Below, one piece after another: positions 1-7,903 of a stretch of 34,448 nt of DNA (within the stretch, counting starts at the first letter, position 1; every line of letters starts with the position of its first letter). A program made the translations under genes and the position numbers. The notes below the pieces were generated by a model. The model ran no database searches. It was not told the origin of the DNA and saw only the letters and a list, made by a program, of their open reading frames with translations. Where the stretch lies: NCBI GenBank assembly GCA_016291475.1, contig JAEEXJ010000025.1, forward strand, positions 1 to 34,448. The letters run 5' to 3'. This stretch comes from Lachnospiraceae bacterium. GTDB lineage: Bacteria > Bacillota_A > Clostridia > Lachnospirales > Lachnospiraceae.

Positions 1-93
1 GGATAATCTCTGAAGTGAAGCAGAGAGAAGATCGTCGTTGTTCTTAAGGGAGTTATTGGCGATCATAGCCGATACGTTATAGTTAATTCTCAT
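1..93 (-). CDS. Flagellin-family protein, N-terminal 31 residues (cut by window edge)
   Basis: Reading leftward from ATG at 93-91, the 31 codons to the window edge translate to a protein starting MRINYNVSAMIANNSLKNND and continuing to SLQRLS. This is the conserved N-terminal helix of flagellins (helix D0), which packs in the filament core. It begins like the flagellins of Lachnospiraceae, where the next residues are usually SGLKIN or similar. The Shine-Dalgarno AAGGAG lies at 101-106, seven bases before the ATG. The gene starts inside the end of the upstream DUF6240 gene with an 11-base overlap (ATGAGAATTAA), so the two are likely translated together. FlgL or FlgK cannot be fully excluded from so short a piece, but the MRINYNVSAMIANN start is typical of flagellin. 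Confidence 0.85.
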   Translation of the reverse strand, partial: MRINYNVSAMIANNSLKNNDDLLSASLQRLS

Positions 94-2932
94 TATAGCT
101 CTCCTTGACTGCCTTCAGGAAATCTCTTGAAATCCCGAAAAGCTCCTTACGACCGGCTCCTTCCCGTCTGTAGATACCGGCATCCTTGCCGGCATGTTGA
201 TTTGCTCTGACAACTCCGATTCCTGCGGAGGTATCAAAACCCTGACTCTTTAAGTCTGCAATAAATATATCGGAAACCGTCGTCAATTTCTTAATATCAT
301 CATCGGAATTTACGGAAATATAACCGTAAACGGCTTTTCCGGATACCTCGATATGTGCGCTGCACTGTGCTCCGTCCGGGTTTTTGAAGGTAATATCCGC
401 ACTCGATGAACCGTCTCCCGAGCCCTTGAATGATACTCTGACCTTGGCAAGCTCTCCGCCTATCTCAACCGGAACAAAGTATTCTTCGATTCCTTCGTCT
501 GCCATCTTAAGCGCTACGGATATCTGCTTATTAACCATCTGCATGGCTTTGACATCGATAACGGATCCGGCATCAAAGGTCATCTCGGAAGCCAGATCTC
601 TTACGGATTCCATCAGATCCTTATACGCATCTGTTTCGTCATCCGCTTCGGAAAGCATTTCCCATGCCTTTTCCTCAAGCCCGGACAATCTGTCATCTTC
701 CTTAAGCTGCTTTTTCTTAAGTCCCAAAAGAGCCTTGTAGAAATCATCGTCCGCAGATAAGAGGTTTACGGAAGCATTGATGTTTTCGGGCGTTTCGGGA
801 AGCTTCACCTCCTGAAGAAGTTCAAGGCTTTCTCTGCCCGCATAAGCGCTTCTTCTGATCTCTTCAGCTTCTTCCTCGTAATACTCCGCGGAATTCTCCG
901 CAAAAGAAGCCATTATCTGGTCGGTTATGCTCTTTCCGACGGTCCTTATCTCTGTAAGACCGGTATTTTCGTCGATCTTAACATCCATTCCCTTGAATCT
1001 GGAGCTTCTTACGGCTGTAAGAAGGTTTGAAAAATCCAGGGCACTTCCGGTTTCGAGAACCGCTCCCACCGCAGAACCGTCCTTTGATTCGATCTTATTT
1101 AGCATTCTGTATATGCCTATATAGGATTCTCTTTCTGCTGCGGTGATCTCTTTATTTTTATCGAGGGAATATAAAAACTGTGCGTAGTTTTCGGATGCCT
1201 TCTCATACCCCGCAGTCTTAACCACTCTTTCATCGAGGAATTTATTTATCTCATCAAAGGTCTTTTCAAGAGGATTGATGCCGTTTCTGATCATATCCAG
1301 AACGGCTGCGGGCTTCATCTTGCCTATAACATCCTGAACAACTTTGTCAGCCTCAGCCACCTTATCTATATTTTCCACGCTGATCTCCATGCGGTTATAC
1401 GCAAGGATCCTGACATGTCTTCTGTTCTCGTCATTGAGATCGAGTCCCATTTCGGAGATCAGAGAATCCACATTCGCAAATGCCTTTGAGATCCTGTCGC
1501 CGAGGTCGGGACGAACCTGAGTCATGAGGGCTTCATAGCTCTCACCCGCTCTTTGAATCCTTTCTTTTTCGCCGAGGGCGATCTCTTCAAATTCACCGAA
1601 CGCAACCTCAGCGGGGACTCTTGCTGTAAACATTCCAAGGGAAGAAGCGGGTGCATCTGCCAGCTCCGCAACGGAATTGTTAACCGCATTCATGAGTCTG
1701 TATGCCTTAACGGCATCTTCGGGTGAACCGACGCTCATTTCGGGGGCATTATCGCCGTGTTCGGTAACTCCCGCGGTCTCGGGGAAGTATTTGATCGCAA
1801 CTGCCTGCTCTACTGCTTTCAGTTCGTTTAAAAGCTCCTCGATGGGAGCGGTATCTATTGCAAATCCGCTTCTTATAAGTTCTATATTGACCTCGGCGGT
1901 CATGGAAAGTCTGATCTCCTGGACCTTTCTCTGCCATGTAATATCCCCGGGCCTTTCGATCTCATCGGAAAAATACTTATTCAGTACGGCTTCTGCCTGC
2001 TCATAAATACCCGGCTTTCCCGAAAGATCGGCATCTTCTGCCCTGTAGCCCTCGGAAATTGCACGTGCGGCAGCCTTTGCCGCTTTTTCCGGTGATATGG
2101 GAAATTCTATTTCATCTATGGTCTTGGATCTTAGGATGTTTTCGCCTGTTACGGGTAAGGAGCGATCGAAAAGCCACTTTGCCCTTTCGAACCCTTCTTC
2201 GGGATCCTCGAGAACCTTAGCCGCTTCCAGCATGCTCTCTTTTACATTCTTCATTTCGGGGGAATCGAGATCCTCTGAAGAAGTCTTAACCTGAACCGCT
2301 GCGGGGGCCGCACTCTTAGCCACATAAAAATCCCTTACCGTGGGCATCAGTTCGTTCTCTATCATATATACTGCTTCGCTCTCTTTCGGTCTTTCAAGTT
2401 CCAAAGCCAAAGAGACCGTATTTTTTACGTCTTTTATATTATCGCCTGTAACGGGAAGATCTTCGGACATAAGGGCATCCCTGATAATGCCTTCCAGTCC
2501 CGCATTTCCCACGCTTTCAAGAACGCTTCCTTCGAGGTCATCGTTATATCCCCTGATCACGGTTCCGCCTTTTGCGGTCTCCGCCTTTACTTTATCAAGG
2601 ATAGTCACGGACTCTTCGGAATTCATATTCTTAAGGTCAAATCCGTCTTCATTTGCTTTTCTGAGGTCATCGCCCGACATGGTATGGGCCATTACGACAC
2701 GGTAATCACTGAGTACGCCCGCTTCGGATGCTGCGGCGTCCTTTTTGATCCCGGCAAGAAGTGTATGCTTTCCGCCCTCTCCCTGAGGGATCTGAGCGGT
2801 TCCGATATCTACAAGTGCAGACATATTTTCAGGAGAAAAAGAAGTCTCTGCGGATTTCTGTTTCCCTGAAGGTACGTTATTTATATATTTGATCGCGCCT
2901 GAATTGTCCTGTCCTTCGAATGTGATCTTCAA
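83..2932 (-). CDS. DUF6240-like protein, flagellum-associated
   Basis: This large protein (about 949 residues) has no signal peptide and is helical and acidic. I recognise it as DUF6240-like from a repeated pattern L-P-x-T-x-E/D-N-I (about residues 159, 259 and 711, with a variant RMEISVENI near 514) and from a block resembling MIRNGINPLEKTFDEINKFL. Residues about 850-949 form a beta-rich tail that resembles the C-terminal domain of FliK, the hook-length control protein. I chose TTG at 2932-2930 as the start because AGGAG lies seven bases upstream (2940-2944). The longer frame from GTG at 3007 has no ribosome binding site and would begin at about the predicted transcription start. The gene overlaps the flagellin gene downstream. 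A role in flagellar assembly is inferred from that neighbour and the FliK-like tail; the biochemical function is unknown. Confidence 0.7.
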   Translation of the reverse strand: MKITFEGQDNSGAIKYINNVPSGKQKSAETSFSPENMSALVDIGTAQIPQGEGGKHTLLAGIKKDAAASEAGVLSDYRVVMAHTMSGDDLRKANEDGFDLKNMNSEESVTILDKVKAETAKGGTVIRGYNDDLEGSVLESVGNAGLEGIIRDALMSEDLPVTGDNIKDVKNTVSLALELERPKESEAVYMIENELMPTVRDFYVAKSAAPAAVQVKTSSEDLDSPEMKNVKESMLEAAKVLEDPEEGFERAKWLFDRSLPVTGENILRSKTIDEIEFPISPEKAAKAAARAISEGYRAEDADLSGKPGIYEQAEAVLNKYFSDEIERPGDITWQRKVQEIRLSMTAEVNIELIRSGFAIDTAPIEELLNELKAVEQAVAIKYFPETAGVTEHGDNAPEMSVGSPEDAVKAYRLMNAVNNSVAELADAPASSLGMFTARVPAEVAFGEFEEIALGEKERIQRAGESYEALMTQVRPDLGDRISKAFANVDSLISEMGLDLNDENRRHVRILAYNRMEISVENIDKVAEADKVVQDVIGKMKPAAVLDMIRNGINPLEKTFDEINKFLDERVVKTAGYEKASENYAQFLYSLDKNKEITAAERESYIGIYRMLNKIESKDGSAVGAVLETGSALDFSNLLTAVRSSRFKGMDVKIDENTGLTEIRTVGKSITDQIMASFAENSAEYYEEEAEEIRRSAYAGRESLELLQEVKLPETPENINASVNLLSADDDFYKALLGLKKKQLKEDDRLSGLEEKAWEMLSEADDETDAYKDLMESVRDLASEMTFDAGSVIDVKAMQMVNKQISVALKMADEGIEEYFVPVEIGGELAKVRVSFKGSGDGSSSADITFKNPDGAQCSAHIEVSGKAVYGYISVNSDDDIKKLTTVSDIFIADLKSQGFDTSAGIGVVRANQHAGKDAGIYRREGAGRKELFGISRDFLKAVKESYNEN

Positions 2933-2983
2933 ATCAAATCTCCTAATCGATTCAATCAGGGGATCCGTCCCAAACAAACCAAA

Positions 2984-3009
2984 AGGTGAGCGCGTCCATG
3001 CACTCACCT
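2984..3009 (-). other. Leader hairpin before the DUF6240 gene
   Basis: AGGTGAG (minus strand, 3009-3003) and CTCACCT (2990-2984) form a perfect seven-base-pair stem around a 12-base loop, and part of the loop can pair further. It lies at the predicted 5' end of the mRNA, before the ribosome binding site at 2940-2944, and has no T-run after it, so it is not a terminator. It may stabilise the 5' end of the transcript. Confidence 0.4.
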
Positions 3010-3012
3010 ATA

Positions 3013-3039
3013 ATTTCGGTCATTTTTTCTTTTTTCTTA
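3013..3039 (-). promoter_or_regulatory. Candidate sigma-28 (SigD) flagellar promoter
   Basis: On the minus strand TAAG (3039-3036) is followed by 15 bases and then ACCGAAAT (3020-3013). The SigD consensus is TAAA, 14-16 bases, GCCGATAT, so three of four and six of eight positions match with correct spacing. The predicted transcript would begin near 3006, leaving a leader of about 75 bases before the TTG start of the DUF6240 gene. The downstream flagellin fits sigma-28 control. Confidence 0.5.
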
Positions 3040-3086
3040 ACCCCGAAGAAAACGATTATTCCTTACAGGGTTTCCGAAAAAGCACA

Positions 3087-5072
3087 TCAAAAAGTATAAA
3101 CAAGTGCGCTGTAAGGATTCACATCCAGCTTTATTGTATTTTCCTGAAGAACAAGGTGCTGTTTCTCGGATCTGATCTTCTCGGGGGCGGATGTTCCGAA
3201 GCCTCCGAATCTGTCTTCGTCCGAATTGAGAACCAGCTTGTACTCCCCTGATCTGGGAACGGGAACAAGGTAATTATCCCACTTCATGGGTGACATATTG
3301 AGGATAAAGAGGAGATTTTTCTTGCCTGTGTCATCTCTTCTGACAAAAGTATAGATGTTTCTGTCGGCATCGTCCGCATTCATCCATTCAAATCCAGCCC
3401 AGCTGTCATCGATTCTGTAGAGGCAGGGATATTTATGATACATCTTAAGAAGCTCGGCAACATATGCCTTCATGCCGGAATTAAATTTCTCCCCGAGAAG
3501 GAACCAGTCCAGTTCTCTTGCTTCGCTCCACTCTCTTTCCTGGCCGAAGTCCTGTCCCATGAAAAGAAGCTTTTTGCCGGAATGTCCGAACATATAGGTA
3601 TAGCCGACCCTGAGATTGGCATACTTATCGATCTTGTAGCCGGGCATCTTCTCCACCATGGAACACTTGAGATGAACAACCTCATCATGGGAGAGAGGAA
3701 GGATATAGTGCTCGCTTTCGTTATAGGTCATGGCAAAGGTCATATTATGGTGAGCTCCGCCGCGCATTACGGGATCCAGCTTCATGTATTCACAGAAATC
3801 ATGCATCCAGCCCATATTCCACTTGAAAGTAAATCCGAGGCTTTTTGTTCCGATGGGACCGGTGACATTGGGCCAGGCGGTGGACTCTTCCGCGATGGTG
3901 ATAAATCCCGGATAAGTTCCCCTTACCACTGAATTTAAGTGCTGGAAAAATACTATGGCGTCCAAATTCTTGTTATCGCCGTACTTATTGGGAAGCCACT
4001 GTCCGTCCTTTTTGCCGTAATCCAGATAGAGCATTGAAGCAACGGCATCAACACGGATACCGTCTATATGGAATTCCCTCAGCCAAAAGAGAACATTGGC
4101 GATCAGGAAGTTCTTTACTTCCGGCTTTGCCAGATTAAAGATCTTTGTTCCCCAGTCGGGATGCTCACCTCTTCTGGGATCGGGATCTTCAAAGATGCAC
4201 TGTCCGTCGAATCTTCCAAGACCATGGGCGTCGGTTGCAAAGTGAGCGGGTACCCAGTCAAGAATGACTCCCACTCCTGCCTTGTGAAGCTCGTTGATCA
4301 GATACATGAAATCTTCGCATGTTCCGTAACGTGATGTGGGAGCATAGTATCCGGTAACCTGATATCCCCAGGATCCGTCAAAAGGATGCTCTGCTATGCC
4401 CATGAGTTCCACATGGGTATAGTTCATCTCCTTCAGATATTCGATGATCCTTGTTGCAAACTCACGATAGTTGTAAAAGCCGTCCTCGGTTCCGTTGGGA
4501 TGCTTCATGAAAGATCCGATATGGCACTCGTAAATTGCCATGGGCTCTTTGTAAGGGTCTTTTTTATCCCGTTCCTTCTCCCACTTCTCATCACTCCACT
4601 TGAAATGAGAAAGATCTGCGGTAATGGATGCGGTACCGGGTCTGAACTCAGCCTGATTTGCATAAGGATCAGCCTTGTAAAGCTTGGATCCGTCCTCTGC
4701 ATAGATCAGGAATTTGTACATCTGTCCCGGAGTTATTCCTTCAATGAATATTTCCCAGATGCCGACAGGACCGAGCTTTTTCATCTCTCCCTCGTCTTCT
4801 CTCCATCCGTTCCAGGATCCTATTACATGAACGGAAAGTGCATTGGGTGCCCATACGGCAAAATAATATCCTTTTTTACCGTCTTTTACGGAAGGATGTG
4901 CTCCGAGTTTTTTGTATATATCGTAATGGGTCCCCTGCCCAAAAAGATACATATCATCCTTAGAAATAAAAACTTCTGCCGAGGAAGCCCCGGCAGGAGT
5001 TTTTTTAGCAGACGTTTTGCCTGCGTTTGCAGGCTTTACGGTTTTCTTATTGGTTTCTTTAGCAGATGCCAT
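3087..5072 (-). CDS. glgB: 1,4-alpha-glucan branching enzyme
   Basis: This enzyme makes alpha-1,6 branches in glycogen by cutting an alpha-1,4 chain and transferring the piece. The 661-residue protein has an N-terminal tail of about 35 residues rich in Ala, Lys and Thr, then a CBM48 beta domain (about 50-150), a GH13 barrel and a C-terminal all-beta domain. The catalytic triad is visible: nucleophile D342 in GIRVDAVASM, acid/base glutamate in IAEEST (about 395), and D463 in LSHDEVVH. Start ATG at 5072 is preceded by GGGGG at 5084-5080. It lies 23 bases after the TPR/AAA-like gene, so the two are probably in one transcript. The Ala/Lys tail is not a signal peptide. Family and activity are sure; the glycogen substrate in this organism is inferred. 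Confidence 0.96.
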   Translation of the reverse strand: MASAKETNKKTVKPANAGKTSAKKTPAGASSAEVFISKDDMYLFGQGTHYDIYKKLGAHPSVKDGKKGYYFAVWAPNALSVHVIGSWNGWREDEGEMKKLGPVGIWEIFIEGITPGQMYKFLIYAEDGSKLYKADPYANQAEFRPGTASITADLSHFKWSDEKWEKERDKKDPYKEPMAIYECHIGSFMKHPNGTEDGFYNYREFATRIIEYLKEMNYTHVELMGIAEHPFDGSWGYQVTGYYAPTSRYGTCEDFMYLINELHKAGVGVILDWVPAHFATDAHGLGRFDGQCIFEDPDPRRGEHPDWGTKIFNLAKPEVKNFLIANVLFWLREFHIDGIRVDAVASMLYLDYGKKDGQWLPNKYGDNKNLDAIVFFQHLNSVVRGTYPGFITIAEESTAWPNVTGPIGTKSLGFTFKWNMGWMHDFCEYMKLDPVMRGGAHHNMTFAMTYNESEHYILPLSHDEVVHLKCSMVEKMPGYKIDKYANLRVGYTYMFGHSGKKLLFMGQDFGQEREWSEARELDWFLLGEKFNSGMKAYVAELLKMYHKYPCLYRIDDSWAGFEWMNADDADRNIYTFVRRDDTGKKNLLFILNMSPMKWDNYLVPVPRSGEYKLVLNSDEDRFGGFGTSAPEKIRSEKQHLVLQENTIKLDVNPYSALVYTF

Positions 5073-5095
5073 GCGGGTACCCCCATTAAATATTC

Positions 5096-7681
5096 CTAGG
5101 CAAAATCCCTTTCGCCGAGAATTATCATGTCTTCTATATCATACCGCTTTCCAAGCAGTATATCAAAGAAATGTGTGGCGGTTTTCTTTTCCACATGTTT
5201 TATGGCATCATCAACGATCTTCTTGACTTCCATTACGGTGACCGCATGGTCATTGGATTGTCTTAAGGAAATCTGGGTATGGAGTGCAAGTTCACCCATC
5301 TCATTTATCACATATTCACGCTCACGCGCATACTTCTTGGCGAAAGCTACCAGCTTCTTTTCGCTTAAAGCCTTTACTTCCATGTATGCGGGGAACATTT
5401 CGCAGAGAGTAGGATACATATCCATGAACTTCTCAACGCTTCTCTTTCTGTCTGCCAGGATTACGATCATGCCCTGGTTTTCTTTAAGGAGAGCATTTTC
5501 AAGTTTTTCTGCGGTCTCTTCGTTTATCGAAGTGATATCACTGATAATAAGTCCGCCGCCGTCAAGGAGCTTCATGGTGGCATCCATGCTCTTTCCGTTA
5601 AGGTTCTCGCCCTTGATGCGTGCTACTTTTCCGGACAGGTTGTGGTCACTGTTTCTGACTTCCTTCAGAATCCTGATGGCAAGGTTTTCGACGTCGATTC
5701 CGTCATCGCCCGCAAGGATCGCATTTCCCGTATAGGAAGCCATGCTGAGGGAATCGAGAAGCACTGCCAGCTGACGCTTTGCGGCTCTGCTCTGGATATA
5801 AGGTCCGAAGAGCTCTTTTTCCTCTTTGGTAAGATCTCTTATGCTCTCATCCTCACCAACGAGTCTGATCCTCTCCTGATTGTCACGGATACGCTGCTTT
5901 GCAGCCTCATCATCCGCTTCCTTTTCGGTAAGCTCAGCGATGGTGGTTACAGGGATAAGTCCGGTCTCAAGCTTTGCTTCATCTGGAAGGTCGTCAAACT
6001 CATTGACTCTTCCTTCATAGATAGCCTGGCTGACCTCTTCCTCTTCGTCGGATTCTCTCTCGAGTACCTCAAGAAGGGAGTTCAATATTTCGGTTTCAAA
6101 ATGATCGAAGAGTTCTCCGGTCTGTTCCTTAACCTGCTCATGGAACTCTTCCTGAAGACTCTTTTCAAGCTCTGCCTGACGGTTCTCCCACTCTTCGAGA
6201 ACCTGGGCTATGTTCATCTGGCCTGTGATCTGTCTGGTGATCTCCTTATCATCGGGAAGAACCAGCTTGATCTGTCCGTCCTCACCCTGTGAAAGAGCCG
6301 AAGCAATGGACTCGGGGGGCTGAGCTGCCGCAGCTTCACGGAAACGGATCATTCCTGTTTCGGACAGCTGCTCGTAGCGCGACATATCCTTGGGGTAATA
6401 AGTATTGATACCCTCGTTCTCGGTTACAAGACGATCATCGCTTTCGGAAACGGTCTCTTTTTCTTCCTGAGCCGCAAAAGCGGGATAATCTTCAATATTG
6501 GGAATGACCCTTGTGTAGTCATCCTCCATTTCTTCTTCCGTAGGAGCAGCGGATACCGCACCGGTCTCCGCAAATACGGTCTCGGGAGCTTCGTCAGCGG
6601 GAATCTCGGAAGTATCATAGTCATACTCCTTCTCACTGGGCTCCGCAAATTCGGGATTATCAAGGCTTCCGGTATCGGGATCGATCATGGGAGCCATAAG
6701 AGTTCTTGTAACTTCGCTATGAGAAGGTTCTCCGACAACTTCCCTTACCGCTGAAGCGAGTGCTTTCTGAAGATCGATGGTGTTGTACATGCCCACATCC
6801 ACGGTCTTAACGCGTATCTCGGGCTCGGCAGGGATCTCAACGGGTCTGAAGATCCTGGTCTCATCGGAAAGGTTGACCTTTTCGAGAGCCATCTGTATCT
6901 GAGCGGGATCATATACAACCGTATCGGTGGATACGGCATTGTTAATCTGAGAAAGTTCTTCGGTCGTAATCTCCCTTGTGGCACCTTCTTCCGCCTTGGG
7001 TATCTCACGGGTATCAGCGGTCATCTCTTCTTTAGCGGGAGCCTCTTCGGTCTGTTTAGCGGATTTTTCTTCCTTCCAGTTATCAAAGATCTTCTGCTGA
7101 TCGGGATCGAGTTCTCTGTATTTCTTCTTAAGGAGCATAGCGGCATAGACGTATTTACCGTCGCCGAATGCTGCGATAAGTTCATCGCATTCTCTTACGC
7201 AATCGCTTTCCCTTCCGTCAAGGTAGTACTGATACGCAAGGGTATAAGCCCACTTTTCGGAATATTCCAGCTTCTTGAGGGTTTCCAGCGTTTCGATCTT
7301 CTGAGCTATCTCAACATGAAGCATCTGATCGCGCATATATTTAAGCTTATAGACTCTGGAATCGTTCTCTCTTGCGATCCTCTCGAACTCGTTATAAGCA
7401 TAAACTGCCTGAACTATATATTCTTTCTTGATGTAAAGCTTGCAGAGATAATAGCAGATATTCCTGTTTTCGGGGCTTTTTCTGTATGCAAGTCTGAGAA
7501 GATCGATGGCGTCATCGTATCTCATGACCTTTCTGTAGAGGTCACCTATGCGTACAAGAGTCTCAACGGGCTTTTTCTCCCAATCGATGGTATCCGCTAT
7601 CGCAGCCGCATCGAAATAGTTCTTTTCATCTATAAGATTGTTTATTTCCTGTAATTTTACTTTATATTCGTACTTATCCAC
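5096..7681 (-). CDS. TPR protein with degenerate AAA+-like C-terminal domain
   Basis: I read this as 861 residues starting at GTG 7681-7679, because AGGGG lies seven bases upstream and the protein then begins with a clean helical region. The longer frame to 7858 adds an implausible Cys/Tyr/His-rich stretch and crosses the promoter. Residues 1-190 look like TPR helices (runs such as DAAAIADTIDW and RYDDAIDLLRLAY). A long acidic, low-complexity linker with a coiled coil near 480-560 follows. Residues about 624-861 resemble the CbxX/SpoVK group of AAA+ ATPases. However, the P-loop position reads GNAILAGDDGIDVENLA, without GxxxxGKT, and the Walker B region reads LIISDI in place of hhhDE. It is therefore probably not an active ATPase and may act as a scaffold. 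It sits just upstream of glgB. Function unknown. Confidence 0.75.
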   Translation of the reverse strand: MDKYEYKVKLQEINNLIDEKNYFDAAAIADTIDWEKKPVETLVRIGDLYRKVMRYDDAIDLLRLAYRKSPENRNICYYLCKLYIKKEYIVQAVYAYNEFERIARENDSRVYKLKYMRDQMLHVEIAQKIETLETLKKLEYSEKWAYTLAYQYYLDGRESDCVRECDELIAAFGDGKYVYAAMLLKKKYRELDPDQQKIFDNWKEEKSAKQTEEAPAKEEMTADTREIPKAEEGATREITTEELSQINNAVSTDTVVYDPAQIQMALEKVNLSDETRIFRPVEIPAEPEIRVKTVDVGMYNTIDLQKALASAVREVVGEPSHSEVTRTLMAPMIDPDTGSLDNPEFAEPSEKEYDYDTSEIPADEAPETVFAETGAVSAAPTEEEMEDDYTRVIPNIEDYPAFAAQEEKETVSESDDRLVTENEGINTYYPKDMSRYEQLSETGMIRFREAAAAQPPESIASALSQGEDGQIKLVLPDDKEITRQITGQMNIAQVLEEWENRQAELEKSLQEEFHEQVKEQTGELFDHFETEILNSLLEVLERESDEEEEVSQAIYEGRVNEFDDLPDEAKLETGLIPVTTIAELTEKEADDEAAKQRIRDNQERIRLVGEDESIRDLTKEEKELFGPYIQSRAAKRQLAVLLDSLSMASYTGNAILAGDDGIDVENLAIRILKEVRNSDHNLSGKVARIKGENLNGKSMDATMKLLDGGGLIISDITSINEETAEKLENALLKENQGMIVILADRKRSVEKFMDMYPTLCEMFPAYMEVKALSEKKLVAFAKKYAREREYVINEMGELALHTQISLRQSNDHAVTVMEVKKIVDDAIKHVEKKTATHFFDILLGKRYDIEDMIILGERDFA

Positions 7682-7739
7682 GGTTCCACCCCTATAAAGA
7701 CAGAAATAAACCACAATATCTATTAATCCAATCTTCGAA

Positions 7740-7769
7740 ATTGTACCATAACTAGTGTGATTATGTCTA
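7740..7769 (-). promoter_or_regulatory. Candidate sigma-A promoter for the TPR/AAA-glgB operon
   Basis: TAGACA (7769-7764) and TACAAT (7745-7740) are separated by 18 bases on the minus strand. Transcription would start near 7733, about 50 bases before the GTG start at 7681. Spacing is slightly long but both boxes match five of six consensus bases. Confidence 0.55.
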
Positions 7770-7796
7770 TAACTCCGGCTATATTTTGTATTTTTT

Positions 7797-7820
7797 CCAC
7801 ATTTAGAGTACCAAATGTGG
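7797..7820. repeat. Inverted repeat upstream of the TPR/AAA promoter
   Basis: CCACATTT (7797-7804) and AAATGTGG (7813-7820) form a perfect eight-base dyad around an eight-base centre. No T-run follows in either reading direction, so it is not an intrinsic terminator. It is about 28 bases upstream of the -35 box at 7764-7769 and could be a protein binding site. Confidence 0.35.
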
Positions 7821-7842
7821 ATATGTATGAATATTACGGCAT

Positions 7843-7879
7843 AAAAAAACACCGCCAAAGCTTAAGCTTGGCGGTGTTT
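7843..7879 (-). terminator. Rho-independent terminator of the rsmA operon
   Basis: The arms 7847-7858 and 7868-7879 form a 12-base-pair perfect stem (AAACACCGCCAA with TTGGCGGTGTTT) with a nine-base loop. On the minus strand it is followed by seven T residues. It lies 25 bases after the rsmA stop, and A-rich sequence flanks it on both sides. Confidence 0.9.
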
Positions 7880-7903
7880 ATCAAGTTATGCACATAACGG
7901 TCA

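Noticed and set aside
384..740. Plus-strand frames opposite the DUF6240, glgB, TPR, rsmA, galK and metY genes
   Set aside because: They lie entirely opposite genes with recognisable domains, show no family motifs and have no consistent ribosome binding sites, so they are antisense shadows.
2933..3007. Extension of the DUF6240 gene to GTG at 3007
   Set aside because: No ribosome binding site, and it would start at the predicted transcription start and hairpin. The TTG at 2932 has AGGAG in place.
7682..7858. Extension of the TPR/AAA-like gene upstream to 7858
   Set aside because: The added residues are Cys/Tyr/His-rich and cross the promoter at 7740-7769 and an inverted repeat. The GTG at 7681 has a clear ribosome binding site.
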